Shown piece by piece: positions 23,755 to 34,990 of a DNA stretch of 64,000 nucleotides. A model generated the notes under the pieces. The model worked only from the letters and a program-made list of their open reading frames with translations, was not told the DNA's origin and did not search any database. Source of the DNA: Diospyros lotus. Its lineage: Eukaryota > Streptophyta > Magnoliopsida > Ericales > Ebenaceae. The stretch is from the NCBI RefSeq assembly GCF_014633365.1, contig NC_068350.1:30309119-30373118 (forward strand), given 5' to 3'. Position 1 is the first letter of the stretch. Each line of letters opens with the position of its first letter. Position numbers and translations under genes: made by a program.

Positions 23755-24130
23755 CATCGTTCCACGTAACGTGTCACATATTTCTTCATACCAGGCTATC
23801 AGCAGGTTTCTTTAAGATCTCTATACATTTTTGTGACTCCTGGGTATACTGTGTATTTTGCTCGATGAACTTCTCTCAAAATGTTGTCTCAGATTTCTAT
23901 CTCTTGGCACGTGCATCATTCCTTAAAATTGGAGTACGCCATCATGATATTCAAAATTAGATGTCTTTGCATGACCATCATATTAATTCACTGATTTTTT
24001 ATTTACCCTACTTGAAGAGCCATCCTGATCTGAGCTATATCAGGTTGTATAGTTAAACTTGCCCAGTATCGTTTTTTTTATTTTATTTTTTAATTTCAAT
24101 CTTTGATCCAAAGCTAATACTAAGACTAGA
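23755..24130 (-). pseudogene. Ty3/gypsy integrase relic, part 2 (zinc-binding end)
   Basis: Minus-strand translation includes SKYTVYPGVTKMYRDLKET and GMKKYVTRYVERC. These match by eye the integrase zinc-binding part of the chromovirus at 44214-44400 and continue directly into the relic at 9317. Upstream of about 24130 no further element sequence is recognised. Confidence 0.75.
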
Positions 24131-25336
24131 TCAAAATTTGAGCACCTCACCAAAAAGTTGCCATTTCAATAATTGGATCCATGTCCAGGGGCATAACAGT
24201 GAAATTCTGAAAGTAGGAGGGGGGTTTTAAGGGACTATGACATAGTACGAAGGCTAAAGTGACGATAAAGCACTAAACCTGTACCGGAAACGATCCGCAG
24301 AGGTTGCCGAGAAAAAGGGACTCCGCTGTTTAAATTAAGTGATAAACCACAAGTGGGTTATCCGATTTGGCTTTAATGATGATAAGGTAATAATAATTCA
24401 AGTAGGGCATTATAGTCATTTTGTAGCTGTTACTTTATTGGTTTTGACGAGGAAACATCGGATTAGACGGCTTTGCTAATTGCCAAGGGCTACCAATTTA
24501 AAATTTTATATTACATTTATATATATATATATATCTGAAATCTGACTTTCAATCCAAGTCACATGTGCCAGCGAAATGGGACAAAAATGCATGACGTCAG
24601 TTCCATGACGTCACCCTTCCAGATAACATTATCCCACCACGCGCTTAGTCAATGCCTGTAAATCACGCTTGTAACCCCACGCGTTTATTGACATATTAAT
24701 CATTAATTATCATAATACTATTTGTAGTACATTTACAAAGAAACTAATAATATTTTTTTTATAAATTATCAATAATTTTTCAAAAATTATGAATTCATGA
24801 TAAAAGTGTTTTATAATTTTTTAAAATTAATTAATAATTTTTTGAATCTTTAAAAAATTTCAATATACAAATAGCATCACCATATTGAATATAAAAATAT
24901 GTAATTTTTTCCCTAAATTTGATAAATATGTAATTTATCAGTAAGGTAAATATGTAATTTTTTCCCTAAATTTGATAAAAGAACAAAAAGTCAATTCTAT
25001 ATGAATATAAAAATATCCTTACTTTTGAAAATACCTAAATTTAATAAAATAAATTGTCTCTTAATTAACGTAGAGAGTGATTTTGCTTTTACACCAAAAC
25101 ATATTTTCACTTAAAATTTTTGTAAACAAAAACTTAATTATAATTTCGAATCACCAGTCCTCTTTAAAAGTTGTGTCAATTTACTATCTTTCATTAAATT
25201 TAATTATTTATATAAAAATCTTTTCCGTTTTACATATTTTCACAATCTATTCCTCTATTATTTGTTACAGATACAAAAGTCTCTAAAATGTACCAACTTT
25301 TGCATCAAATAGTGACTTAAAATATGAATATATTTT
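24131..25336. other. Non-repetitive-looking spacer with paired TGACGTCA
   Basis: No gene recognised. The first 500 bases are of balanced composition; from 24700 on it is very AT-rich. A 56-bp direct duplication of TGTAATTTTTTCCCTAAATTTG-like sequence lies at 24897-24926 and 24953-24982. Confidence 0.5.
24592..24613. promoter_or_regulatory. Paired TGACGTCA sites (as-1/CRE-like)
   Basis: Two perfect TGACGTCA palindromes (24592-24599 and 24606-24613) are separated by six bases, giving 14-bp centre spacing. This resembles the double TGACG as-1 element bound by TGA-type bZIP proteins. A TA-rich stretch lies about 60 bases upstream. No reading frame nearby is convincing. Confidence 0.5.
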
Positions 25337-25993
25337 TGTCGACATTTAGAATTAGCTGACCGTGATCCGTAGTCTCGCAATGAGGAAATAAGTCCAAATG
25401 TAAGGAAGATGAACAAAATATAACGTACGCGAGAGGTTTTTACGTGGTTCGGCCAGAATGATGCCTACTTCACTACTGTTCTCTGGGCATTCTAATAGAG
25501 TAACAGTATGTCATTCTTGTTGTTCTCTCTTTTACAATGGTATTTTTTATCCTTATTTATAGTAAGGGGTGTTTACATTTTCATAAAATACAAAAGTGAG
25601 TAAATGACATCATGGGGACAAGATGTCCTTATCAATTCCATAAAATTGAGAGTGGGCTTCGTATTACCAAGAATTTGGTTTGCATCAGATAAAGTAGGTG
25701 GGTTCTTGCCTCCGATTATTCAGTAGCAATGTTGTTATGCGAGCTGAAAAGTTAGGCCAGCGAATTGGAAGCATCGCTGGGAGCTCATTGGAAGTATCGC
25801 TAGGAACTCACTGGAAGCATTACTGGGAACTCGTTGGAAGCTTGCTTGGCTTCCTAATTTGAGCTCGGGCTTTAGTGACGTGTGGCCTCGTTCTGCTGAG
25901 CTCGGCCCTGGGCTTATAGGGCTTCCGACGATTGGGTCGGCTTGCTGGGCTGTGTCCAACCCATAAGTAGTGGTGCGATAAATACACATAACA
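25337..25993 (-). mobile_element. Solo LTR, 657 bp, Tat-like 3' terminus
   Basis: The insert runs TGTCGACATTT...CACATAACA, flanked by ATTTT (25332-25336) and GTTTT (25994-25998), one mismatch. The minus orientation is chosen because GGCCGAACCACGTAAAAACC lies near that end, as in the R/U5 part of many plant LTRs. The terminus ATGTCGACA resembles ACGTCGACA of the Tat-element LTR at 55279. Confidence 0.7.
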
Positions 25994-26099
25994 GTTTTAC
26001 ACTCTACAAATTATTATTTAGAAGAGTAATTGAATATTTTTATCATAAAATATTGACATTCACATCAAATTCCTAATAATGCTTAGAGAGACATAAATG

Positions 26100-26412
26100 T
26101 GATGGCCTTTGTCTTCATGTAAGCAACTGTAGTTATTTGGTAGCTTCCTCCAGTAACTTCTTTGTTGTTTTGTTGTGAGGTTTGTCTCTTTTTGTTTTAA
26201 TTGCTAGACTCTTAAAGTTTCTATTTGAGCCTGTTTGTTTCTTTGTGAAACTTGGGATATGTCTCATCTTTTGTTGTAGTGCTTGTCTTATCTCTTTATG
26301 TTAGTAATTTTTTCTTATATTGTTACTCGAAACATGTCCTAACATAAACTATTGTATCCTCTTTCTTTATGTTCAATAAAAATCTCATTTGAAAAAGAAA
26401 AGAAAAGAAAAG
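26100..26412 (+). mobile_element. Possible LINE 3' end
   Basis: T-rich sequence ending TTCTTTATGTTCAATAAAAA then an A-rich tail (GAAAAAGAAAAGAAAAGAAAAG) resembles plant LINE 3' untranslated regions. A second similar end, TTATGTTCAATAAAAATCTC then poly-A, lies at 27485-27521. No coding part remains, so this could also be a processed transcript tail. Confidence 0.4.
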
Positions 26413-27860
26413 TTGTCAATCGTTTTTGGTAATCAGTCGATTATTTTTGTCTTGCTGTAGACCATATTTTAAGCATGCCGATTGTTTTTATGCAAGCTCT
26501 TTGCTATGCTCGGTCGACTGTGTCTTTATCATTTTCAATCAACTGTTTTGAACCCTATCGATCATTTCTTATAAACTGTTGATCTTTTTTCACTTTAATG
26601 ATTAGTTGTGTAGGTCTAACGACTCTGAACAACTAGTTTTATTTAAAAGTTTGGATGGAGAAATTTATAAATATAATTCAAGGATGCACTTGAGAAGACT
26701 AATGGATGGTAATAAATTGAGTTGAACATACAACAGTTATTTATCTTCTCAAATAGTGATTGTGCTTTCATTTTTTTCTCAAACGTTTTGATCTTCATTT
26801 GTATCTTTTTATTTAAGACTTGTATTTAATTTTGAGAGATTTTGTAACTAAAAGTGTGTTTGATTGTTCACATTTGCCATAGAAAATATGTAATTATTAC
26901 ACATAGTTTCTATGAAATTAATCAAACACTCCTAACTTTTTTATGAAAAATATGTGTATAGTACAAACATTTAAAACTTGTCTCCATGGAATTTATTTTC
27001 TAAGGGAGTTGAGTGATTTTTGTTTTATAGGCAATCATTACCTAAAATTTAATTCTAAGTAATGCAATCAAACACATCCTAAGATATGCATCTTTTAGAT
27101 TCTCTTCTATTACTTATTTATTGTATTTCTTAACTTGTATAGTTAGAGAGCCTATATTGATAATAAGATGTTATAAATTCTTAGCTATCTATATTGGAAG
27201 GCTTACCAAATTTGATAGGAGATTTAGTGAATTGATTTGAAAATTTTTAATAAAAAATTAAAATAATAAATTAGATTTGATTTAATTGAACCGTTCTAAA
27301 TCACTTACATTCCCCTTACATTCATTTTGTTTACTATTCACTATTTTGTGTTTTATCTTTCAAAACATTCTAAAAAAAAAATTAATTTCTCAATCACCCA
27401 TTTCAACTCCTTTTTGGATGTGTCGTGTCATTCCTTGTGTCAATCCAATCCTAACACTTACATGGCTGTTGGGTCCTTTTTTTTTATGTTCAATAAAAAT
27501 CTCATTTTAGGAAAAAAAAAATGTACCAACTTGCGTGGGATGAGCCTAAAGAAAGGTGAAACAGCCGGTGAAGGTGGCGCGTGGCGCGTGGCGCGTGGTT
27601 GGGAGGTGGGGAGGGTGGGGTAGATCCAATTTCCTTCCAAGACCAATGAATTGTCTCACTCACACTAATTGCAAGGAAAATACTTAGGTATATAGGTTGA
27701 ATGGACAATAAAAATTATGATTTAGTTTTATAATAAATAAAAAATTATCCATATAAATTAAAAAATCTTAAATAATATAGATCAATCTTGAAGAGCTTTA
27801 GGTATTTTATTTTAATTTAATCATTTTCCTCGCAACAGTCACTTAGCTGTCTATTTAAGT
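26413..27860. other. Intergenic DNA upstream of WRKY gene
   Basis: No gene recognised. It holds loose GTCGAC/ATCGACTGTTT-like motifs (26410-26640), a poly-A-ended segment (27485-27521) and a 7-bp tandem (GTGGCGC, 3.5 copies, 27574-27598). Confidence 0.5.
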
Positions 27861-27873
27861 CTCCATTTTTTTG

Positions 27874-27880
27874 CATATAA
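27874..27880 (+). promoter_or_regulatory. Probable TATA box of WRKY gene
   Basis: CATATAA lies about 75 bases before the start codon; an alternative TATTTAAG is at 27852-27859. The spacing suits a 5' leader of 40-50 bases. Confidence 0.5.
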
Positions 27881-27952
27881 GAACCCTAGTTTTCTTTCAC
27901 TCGCTCACCTGTTAGATTCTGCTACCAAGAAAATAGGATAATATCCATATAT

Positions 27953-29403
27953 ATGGACTTCTCTTGGCTGGAAAATTCATCTGCCGCCGCCGGAAAAGCC
28001 ATCCAGGAGCTGTGTGAAGGCCGGCAGCTCGTCTACAAGCTCCGATCAATCCTTGGTCGGGAGGACTGGGCCGACGGCACCGGATCATTGGCCGTCGCCA
28101 AGGATCTCGCCGTGAAGATCTCGCGATCTTTCGCGGAGACTATTTCAATAATACTGGACGATGAGCATAGTGCTGCCGATGAGGTTTCTCAAATTCTGGC
28201 GAACTCCGTTCAAAGTTCACCGCGGTCGGATGGTCGGAAGTCCGAGGATTCCGGCGAAAGCACCAAGAGATCCGGCGTCAAAAACCTGAGAGGCTGCTAC
28301 AAGAGAAGGTGAACCTTCCAGCTCATTTCCGGTCGATTTTTTTTTTGTTCTTTTTTGTTTGCTTAGATTGGGCATGATTCGGGGGCATTTTCGTCTTTTA
28401 AGAGAGGACGAAGCAGCTCCATGTGCCGTTGCTTTCAAGTCAATCCAAGAGGACGAGGAAACCTTGCTCCCAAAAGACAATTTTGCCCCCCTTTCCGACC
28501 AAGCAATTCAATCATGGCTAGTTGTGTCTAAATTTGCAAACCCTGTTTGCTTATGATTAATTAATTATCATTTAATTTGGAATTATTATATAATCTGCAG
28601 AAAGACCGGGCAAACATGGACAATGCTCACCCCCACTTCAAACGCGGACGACTACACATGGAGGAAGTACGGACAGAAATCTATTCTCAAAGCCAAACAC
28701 CCAAGGTTGGATTTCCATATTCTTTCCATTAACAAGCACCCCTGTTGATTATTCCGTTCACAAATCGGACGGAATCCGGTGAAAACTCCTTCCGGTGGAA
28801 TGGATTTAATTCATTCCGTACGGTTAATTAGCCATTCAGACCGGATAGCATTATTATTCAATTAATAAGCACTAGAAGTTTTCTAGGAATTGAGAAGAAT
28901 AGCTAACTTTGTAATTGATGTCCTCCAGGAACTACTATAGATGCACCCACAAGTTCGAAAAGGGTTGCCAAGCAACCAAACAGGTGCAGCAAACTGAACT
29001 TGATCCGCCGATGTACATGTCCACCTACCACGGCCAACACACTTGCCGGAATACTCGGATCCAGAAATCTCCGATCGTCGTCGGTCCTACTGATCTCGAA
29101 GACAACACTTCGTTTCTCATTAGCTTCGGTTCGGCCAGCCCAAATCGTGAGCCCCCGGGGCTGTATTTTCCGGCCATTTCATTCGGAAAACAGGAAGAAA
29201 ATTACAAGGAAAAGAAGCCGAGTTGGGATAGTTATAATATTAATGGGGGTGAAATCATCACGCCGGAGATGAACTCGCCGGCCGACAACGGCGATGTGAT
29301 CTCCTCACGTGCAGAAAATACTTGTAATGGAGAGGGCTTTGGGCTGGATTCGACTGTGGACGGTTTTGGTTTTGATGATGCGTTTGACTTTGAGTTCGAA
29401 TGA
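27953..29403 (+). CDS. Group III WRKY transcription factor
   Basis: Three exons: 27953-28308, 28601-28705, 28929-29403, all with GT...AG introns; 311 residues. The single WRKY domain has WRKYGQK at residues 139-145 and a zinc site C159, C167, H191, C193 (C-X7-C-X23-H-X-C), which defines group III. The second intron splits the Arg codon of PR/NYYRC, the conserved WRKY-domain intron position. The flanking sequence (ILKAKHPRNYYRCTHKFEKG, then TYHGQHTC) is closest in my memory to the WRKY70/54 subgroup, but the exact orthologue is uncertain. The N terminus (AIQELCEGRQLVYKLRSIL) is the leucine-rich helix usual in this group, and the tail is acidic (DDAFDFEFE). Such proteins bind W-boxes in the nucleus and act in defence and senescence. 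The frame is intact and it is the only host gene recognised here. Confidence 0.95.
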
Positions 29404-29431
29404 TATATTAGGGATAATCTCCTTTCCCTCT

Positions 29432-29452
29432 ATATATATATATATATATATA
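29432..29452. repeat. TA microsatellite in WRKY 3' region
   Basis: About ten TA units begin 30 bases after the stop codon, within the likely 3' untranslated region. Confidence 0.8.
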
Positions 29453-29497
29453 TCTTTTCTTGTTTGTATTTGCAGATAGTTGAACGAATTATATCAA

Positions 29498-29645
29498 CAT
29501 GTTTACATATAATTAATTAGTCATAAAAGATGCTTTTTCACACCTCTCCTTCTCATGTTTACATATAATTAATTAGTCATAAAAGATGTTTTTTCACACC
29601 TCTCTCTCTCATGTTTACATATAATTAATTAGTCATAAATCAGCA
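29498..29645. repeat. 56-bp tandem repeat downstream of WRKY gene
   Basis: CATGTTTACATATAATTAAT starts at 29498, 29554 and 29610 (period 56). Each unit includes TTAGTCATAAAAGATG and a CACACCTCTC tail; the third copy is partial. A CT microsatellite follows at 29745-29772. Confidence 0.85.
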
Positions 29646-29772
29646 CATCTCCTAATTTATCTTCTTAATATAGTTTAGTGGTGGGGTGACGTCAATAATT
29701 AAACATAATTTAAAAAAAATTAATCATAAAAATGTTTTTTACACCCTCCTCTCTCTCTCTCTCTCTCTCTCT

Positions 29773-31571
29773 TCATTAATGGTGGCGAAAAAAGAAACCA
29801 AATCATTTAAAACAATCAAATCAAATGATCTCATCAAATCGATTTCACAAAATTAAAGATAAGTTATAATTTGACAATTTTAAAAAAATGTCCAAATTAA
29901 TTTAGTTTGAATATTGTATTTTGTGAAGGACTTTCTAAATGATTGGAATCTATTATTTTAATACTTGTTTTATATTATTTTATAATATTTAATAAAACAT
30001 AAAGATAATTTTAATCTTATAAAAAATTTAAAACACATATTAAACCTTTTTCACTCATATGCTTCCCTCCTAAAATTTCTGCTTAAATCTATTGTCCAAG
30101 ACTGCACATTTTCAAAGCAAACAAATTAGTTATAAAAATTGATTAATGGTAAAATAATGAGTTGTATAATAAAAAATGGAACAAATTATTATTATAAATA
30201 ATGAATAAAAATAAAAATAATAAGGCTTGTGTTTGGTGGTGAGTATCACTTGAATATTGTTTGTTGATCATCATTTGATTCCTATTGCATGTAATTAGGT
30301 TATGAGGGACTTTTAATTTTTGGGTTCCGTTATGCGAGAAATGATAAATTTACTAATGTATATTATTTGTAATTAAAACTATTCATATTATATAACACAT
30401 CAAACTTATAATGTAATATATTAAGAATAAGAATTGATATATCTCGATTGCTTGTATATAATTGATATATGTTGGTTGCTTATGAATATAAATTAAAGTA
30501 TAAAATTTATAATAAATATAAACTTTAAGTTTGGTGAACAACATTGATTGTCTAGATAAAAAATAACACATAAATCATCAAGGTACAAACAACACATAGA
30601 TTGAATAAATTATCAAATTATGTACAAATTCAATAAAACTACTATTTGTTCCTTTGTAATTTCACATAAATCTATATAATAAGTGCTAGATCATTGTCAA
30701 ATGGACATAATACTATGTAATTACTACTTGATCATGCAAAAAATCTATAAATTTGATCAAATTAGTACTACACCCTTTCTGATTCGACATAATTTTATGT
30801 AATAACTACTTGATAGATCTAGATAAAGAACAACTTATAGATCATTTTATGACTACAAAAAATGATATAATTATATTCATAATATATAAATAAATTAAAA
30901 TATTAATTTAAATAATTAAAAATACTCAAAAAATTATATCTTCTTGCGGCCCAATTGCTTAAAACAACAAATTAATAACTAAATCATAAGTTACAACAGC
31001 ATTTTGTAATGACATACTAGTAACAAATAACACTTTAGAGCAGAGTGCCTCTGAAATAAAATTTACTATAATGTAATTTACTAAGAATAAGAATTGATAT
31101 ATCTTGGTTGTTTATGAATTTAAACTAAAATATAAAATTTAATTATTTATATAACATAAATAAAAATAACATAAAAACATATTTAATTATTTATACATAA
31201 GATAATTACAAAATACATAAAATTTTATGTTTTGTATGAATGATAAAAGAGAAGAAATATAATTATATTATGATGGATATATGAATATATTTTTTATTAA
31301 AAATAAATATTATAATATTATGATTTATAATTTGATTTTCATTTCATAACTTAAAAATTGAAACAAAACTACAAAATAATTTTTTTAAAAAAGCAAGACA
31401 AACAATGCTTGCCAAAATTTTTCAAAGTTACAAAATGAGTTCATTATGGTTTAAATGATTTTGTATAATATATTTTTAATTTAAAAAGAATATATTTAGT
31501 GAGATAAAAGCTGAATATGTTGTTGTAGAAAAAATATGATTTTGTAAAGTTGTATAAAATCATAGTCCAAC
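29773..31571. other. AT-rich intergenic DNA
   Basis: No gene recognised. One dispersed pair of about 75 bp is visible: ATTAAGAATAAGAATTGATA near 30418 and its variant near 31078, suggesting an old duplication. Confidence 0.5.
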
Positions 31572-31922
31572 CCAACAATACCCTTTTTTCTTTGATGCGC
31601 ATAGGTTAGTCTTGGACGAAAAAAAAGCACAGAATAGCTTCTTGGAGAAGGCCATTGTTAATATTGATATTCTAAAAATTCATTAAATAAAGTGAGTGAC
31701 TAAAATTTTAAATTTTAAATTTTAAATTAACAACGAAGAGAAATAATGAAATTTTGATTTGGACAAAGAAGAAGCACATAAGAGCTTCTTGGAGAAAGCC
31801 ATTGTGACTCTTGGGATCCTAAAAATTCATTAAATAAGGTGAGTGACTAAAATTTAAATTTTAAATTAATAAGGAAGAGAGAGAATGAAATTTTGAGTTG
31901 TGACAGGAAAGGGTATTGTTGG
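31572..31922. mobile_element. Small terminal-inverted-repeat element with internal duplication
   Basis: CCAACAATACCCTTT (31572-31586) is matched by its exact complement at 31908-31922. Between them lie two imperfect tandem copies of about 147 bp (starting 31612 and 31759), sharing AGCTTCTTGGAGAAGGCC and CTAAAAATTCATTAAATAA. No target duplication is clear, so the MITE reading is tentative. Confidence 0.45.
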
Positions 31923-32235
31923 TAAATAAAATGACAAATGACATAATTATTCTAATATCAATAATTAAAATGATAAAAAAAGACAATTCTATCTGGATAG
32001 ATTCTATCCAAATAGATTTATTGTTTTTGTGAAATGGACAAATTGTCCCAATAAAATAAATTGTTTTATAGTTTAAATTTTCTATTTACTCATAAAGTTA
32101 TAAATATTAATTGATTCTCAGATAAAATAATAAAATCATAATATAAGATTATAGTTGTATATGATTTTTTATAAATACTAGTTATTATTAGTAAATTTTA
32201 ATACTTTTAAGAATTAAAGTGTCTTTGTATATTAA
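31923..32235. other. AT-rich spacer
   Basis: No feature recognised. Confidence 0.5.
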
Positions 32236-34990
32236 TGTCACGACCTGATTTCTAATAAATCATAACCGGCGCTAATCCCTAGGCCCAGCAGGCCCACTGT
32301 GGATTAGTAGCCCTCTTCCATCATCCTACTATTATAAATACATATACAGTTTCATATCGCGAACTTTTGGCACAAATATGTATCATAAAAATAAAATACA
32401 AAAGAATAGACTTTACAATAAGTGTGCGTCTCCACAGAGCATCCTATATTAAATTAGGAATCAAAAGGGGTTTGACATCATACTAGAAGATTTGCTGGAT
32501 CAGTATTCAAAAGAAGAATCTCCTGAAAATATTTTTTTAAAAGAAGGGTGAGTCTTGTGGACTTGCAAATATAAGGTATGTCATGCCCACTAGAAGAGTA
32601 TGCAACAAAAATGTTGAGAAGAATATCATGGATACAATAACATAATAGTAAGATGAACAACAAGTATATGTATCATAGGTTTACATAATCTGAGATTTAA
32701 AAGATTTAAAAAGAAAAACAGTGTAGGAAAAATAGGTGCCTAGAGACAACCCCCATAAGTTGCTCATCTAACCACCTAAGTCTCCTATACTTTTTATATG
32801 CAATGCATGCATTGAATCTGAGGACCCACTAGTAGAAATAGGCTTAATGCCTATGCACACATGCACACAAGTACATATACTGGCACATACATCATCATCA
32901 TACTATAATACCATAATAGGTCACGTGATAGCAGTGCTGAAACATACTATCCGTGTCTCTCATGGCCTTAGCATGCCAAGCCTCACAGTACCATGATCTT
33001 TTCTTGTTGTGAGTCACTAGGGAATCTACCAGTTAGTCCTCTAATAATGCAAATGATACCATACTTAATACACAAGTCATAACCATTTATCATTTCATGT
33101 GGTGACCAAAATGCACCATATCATTCAATATTTCACATACTCAAAGACAAGAAATAAGTTAGGGTATCATTTAAAATCTTTAAGCTTATATCTCTCACAG
33201 TAGGATGAAAATATTTTATGCATTTAAGAAACATTTAAAAATATTTTTCTATGATCTGCCTATAAAAATCATGTACAAGTTATGCATGGAATAGTATATA
33301 CGTGCACAATATAAGGTAAACATGACATATCTTGTCTACTTGTTTGGGAAAGAATGACTCAAGTCTGAGCTTGGGGAGAAGATCGAGCGAAAACCTGAGA
33401 ATCCAAGCCTACAATGAATAAAATAGGATGGTCACCTTTAGGTAATAAAAGTAGTGATGTAATAAAAATTACCGAAAATCCTAACCATTGTCTAACACCC
33501 TGAATTCGTTATTTTATATCTTGACCCACCCAATATTTGAATTTGGCGCCATGGAATTCGTCGAGCTTAGCCATCGACTACATCATCATGTCTCGCCATG
33601 CATGCTACGCGTAAGTGTATAGTGAGACTACACATCCACTTATAGGCTGTAATAAGAATAATATATATATATATCTATATCTATATTCACCCATAACTAG
33701 ATTCCTTTTAATTTAGATAATATTTTAAAGTTTTTAAAAAATACATATATATATTTATGGCTTAATTGGTAAATTTTTAAAAGTGTAACAATTAATTAAT
33801 TAGTGATTTAATAGATGGCTTAGAAAAGATTTGCAATGTGCTAGCCTCAGAATAAAATGAATCCATCATGAATCAGGATTCGGGGTAAACCTAAGTCATC
33901 ATCATAGGTTAGCCTAGAACACATTCTGGTCAGTCTTACTCGGTCTCGAATCATCTAATAGGGCTTCGTCCTTAGAACTCCGATCAACAAAGTGACCCGC
34001 CAGTCACATTGCCAATTCCAAGAGACCTAAAGAGAACCCAAATTAGATTGAGGTCGATATCCTTAGTAGGACCAACTTAACCAAGTTATTTTAGGTTCAA
34101 GGACAAGTGACAAAAAGGGAAAACAAGTCGAGAGGGCCAGCCCAAGGGCTGCCACAACTAGGTCAAACCATGCCCAACACATTGGGTCATTCAATAACCC
34201 AATTAAATATCACCATCCTAGGTCAAAACCTTCCTCGACCTACCCAAACCCAAAAGCCCATTTTTTTCTTTTTTTTTTTTTATTTCTTCCCCACATTCTG
34301 CTGCCGCCGGCCACCGCCACCGGCCGGCGATGATATGGCTGACCAGCATACCATTTTGAAGCCCTCGTCACGAACATCAACATATCTCAAAATGATAGCC
34401 ATTAGACTATTAGATCTTAGCATATCTAAAAATTAAATTTTTGGCCAACAGAGGGACGCGTTCTGGCCATCGCCAATTGCTGATCGCCGTTAACTTTTTT
34501 GACGATTGGAGGCTACCATGAGGTGCGCTACACCAAAGAGACCAACATACCCAAAAATGACTAAGATCGGATGGCTAGATTTTCGTATATCTAGGATTTA
34601 ATTTTTAGCCAAAATAAAGGACTTGCTACCAACCATTGTCAGCCATCGTGGTCGGAGATTTCCGGCTATCTGAGACCACCATCCAACACCCTCAACTATC
34701 TCGACCAACATATCCCAAAACCAACCAAATCCAATGGTCATATCTCTGTAGATATGAGTTTAAACATTTGGCCAAAAACCCAACCACACCTATATACATA
34801 CATCTCATGAAACAACGACAAAAACCAATGAAAAACATACCAAAGCACTTACCTCCTTATAGATCGGGGGCACTTTAACGATGAAAATGAAGTCGGATGC
34901 AAGATCAGGCGGTTAGATTGAGAGAAATCAACAAAAATTTGAGAGAGAGAGAGAGAGAGAGCCGATCTGGGAGTGTGCCCGCGCGTCTCT

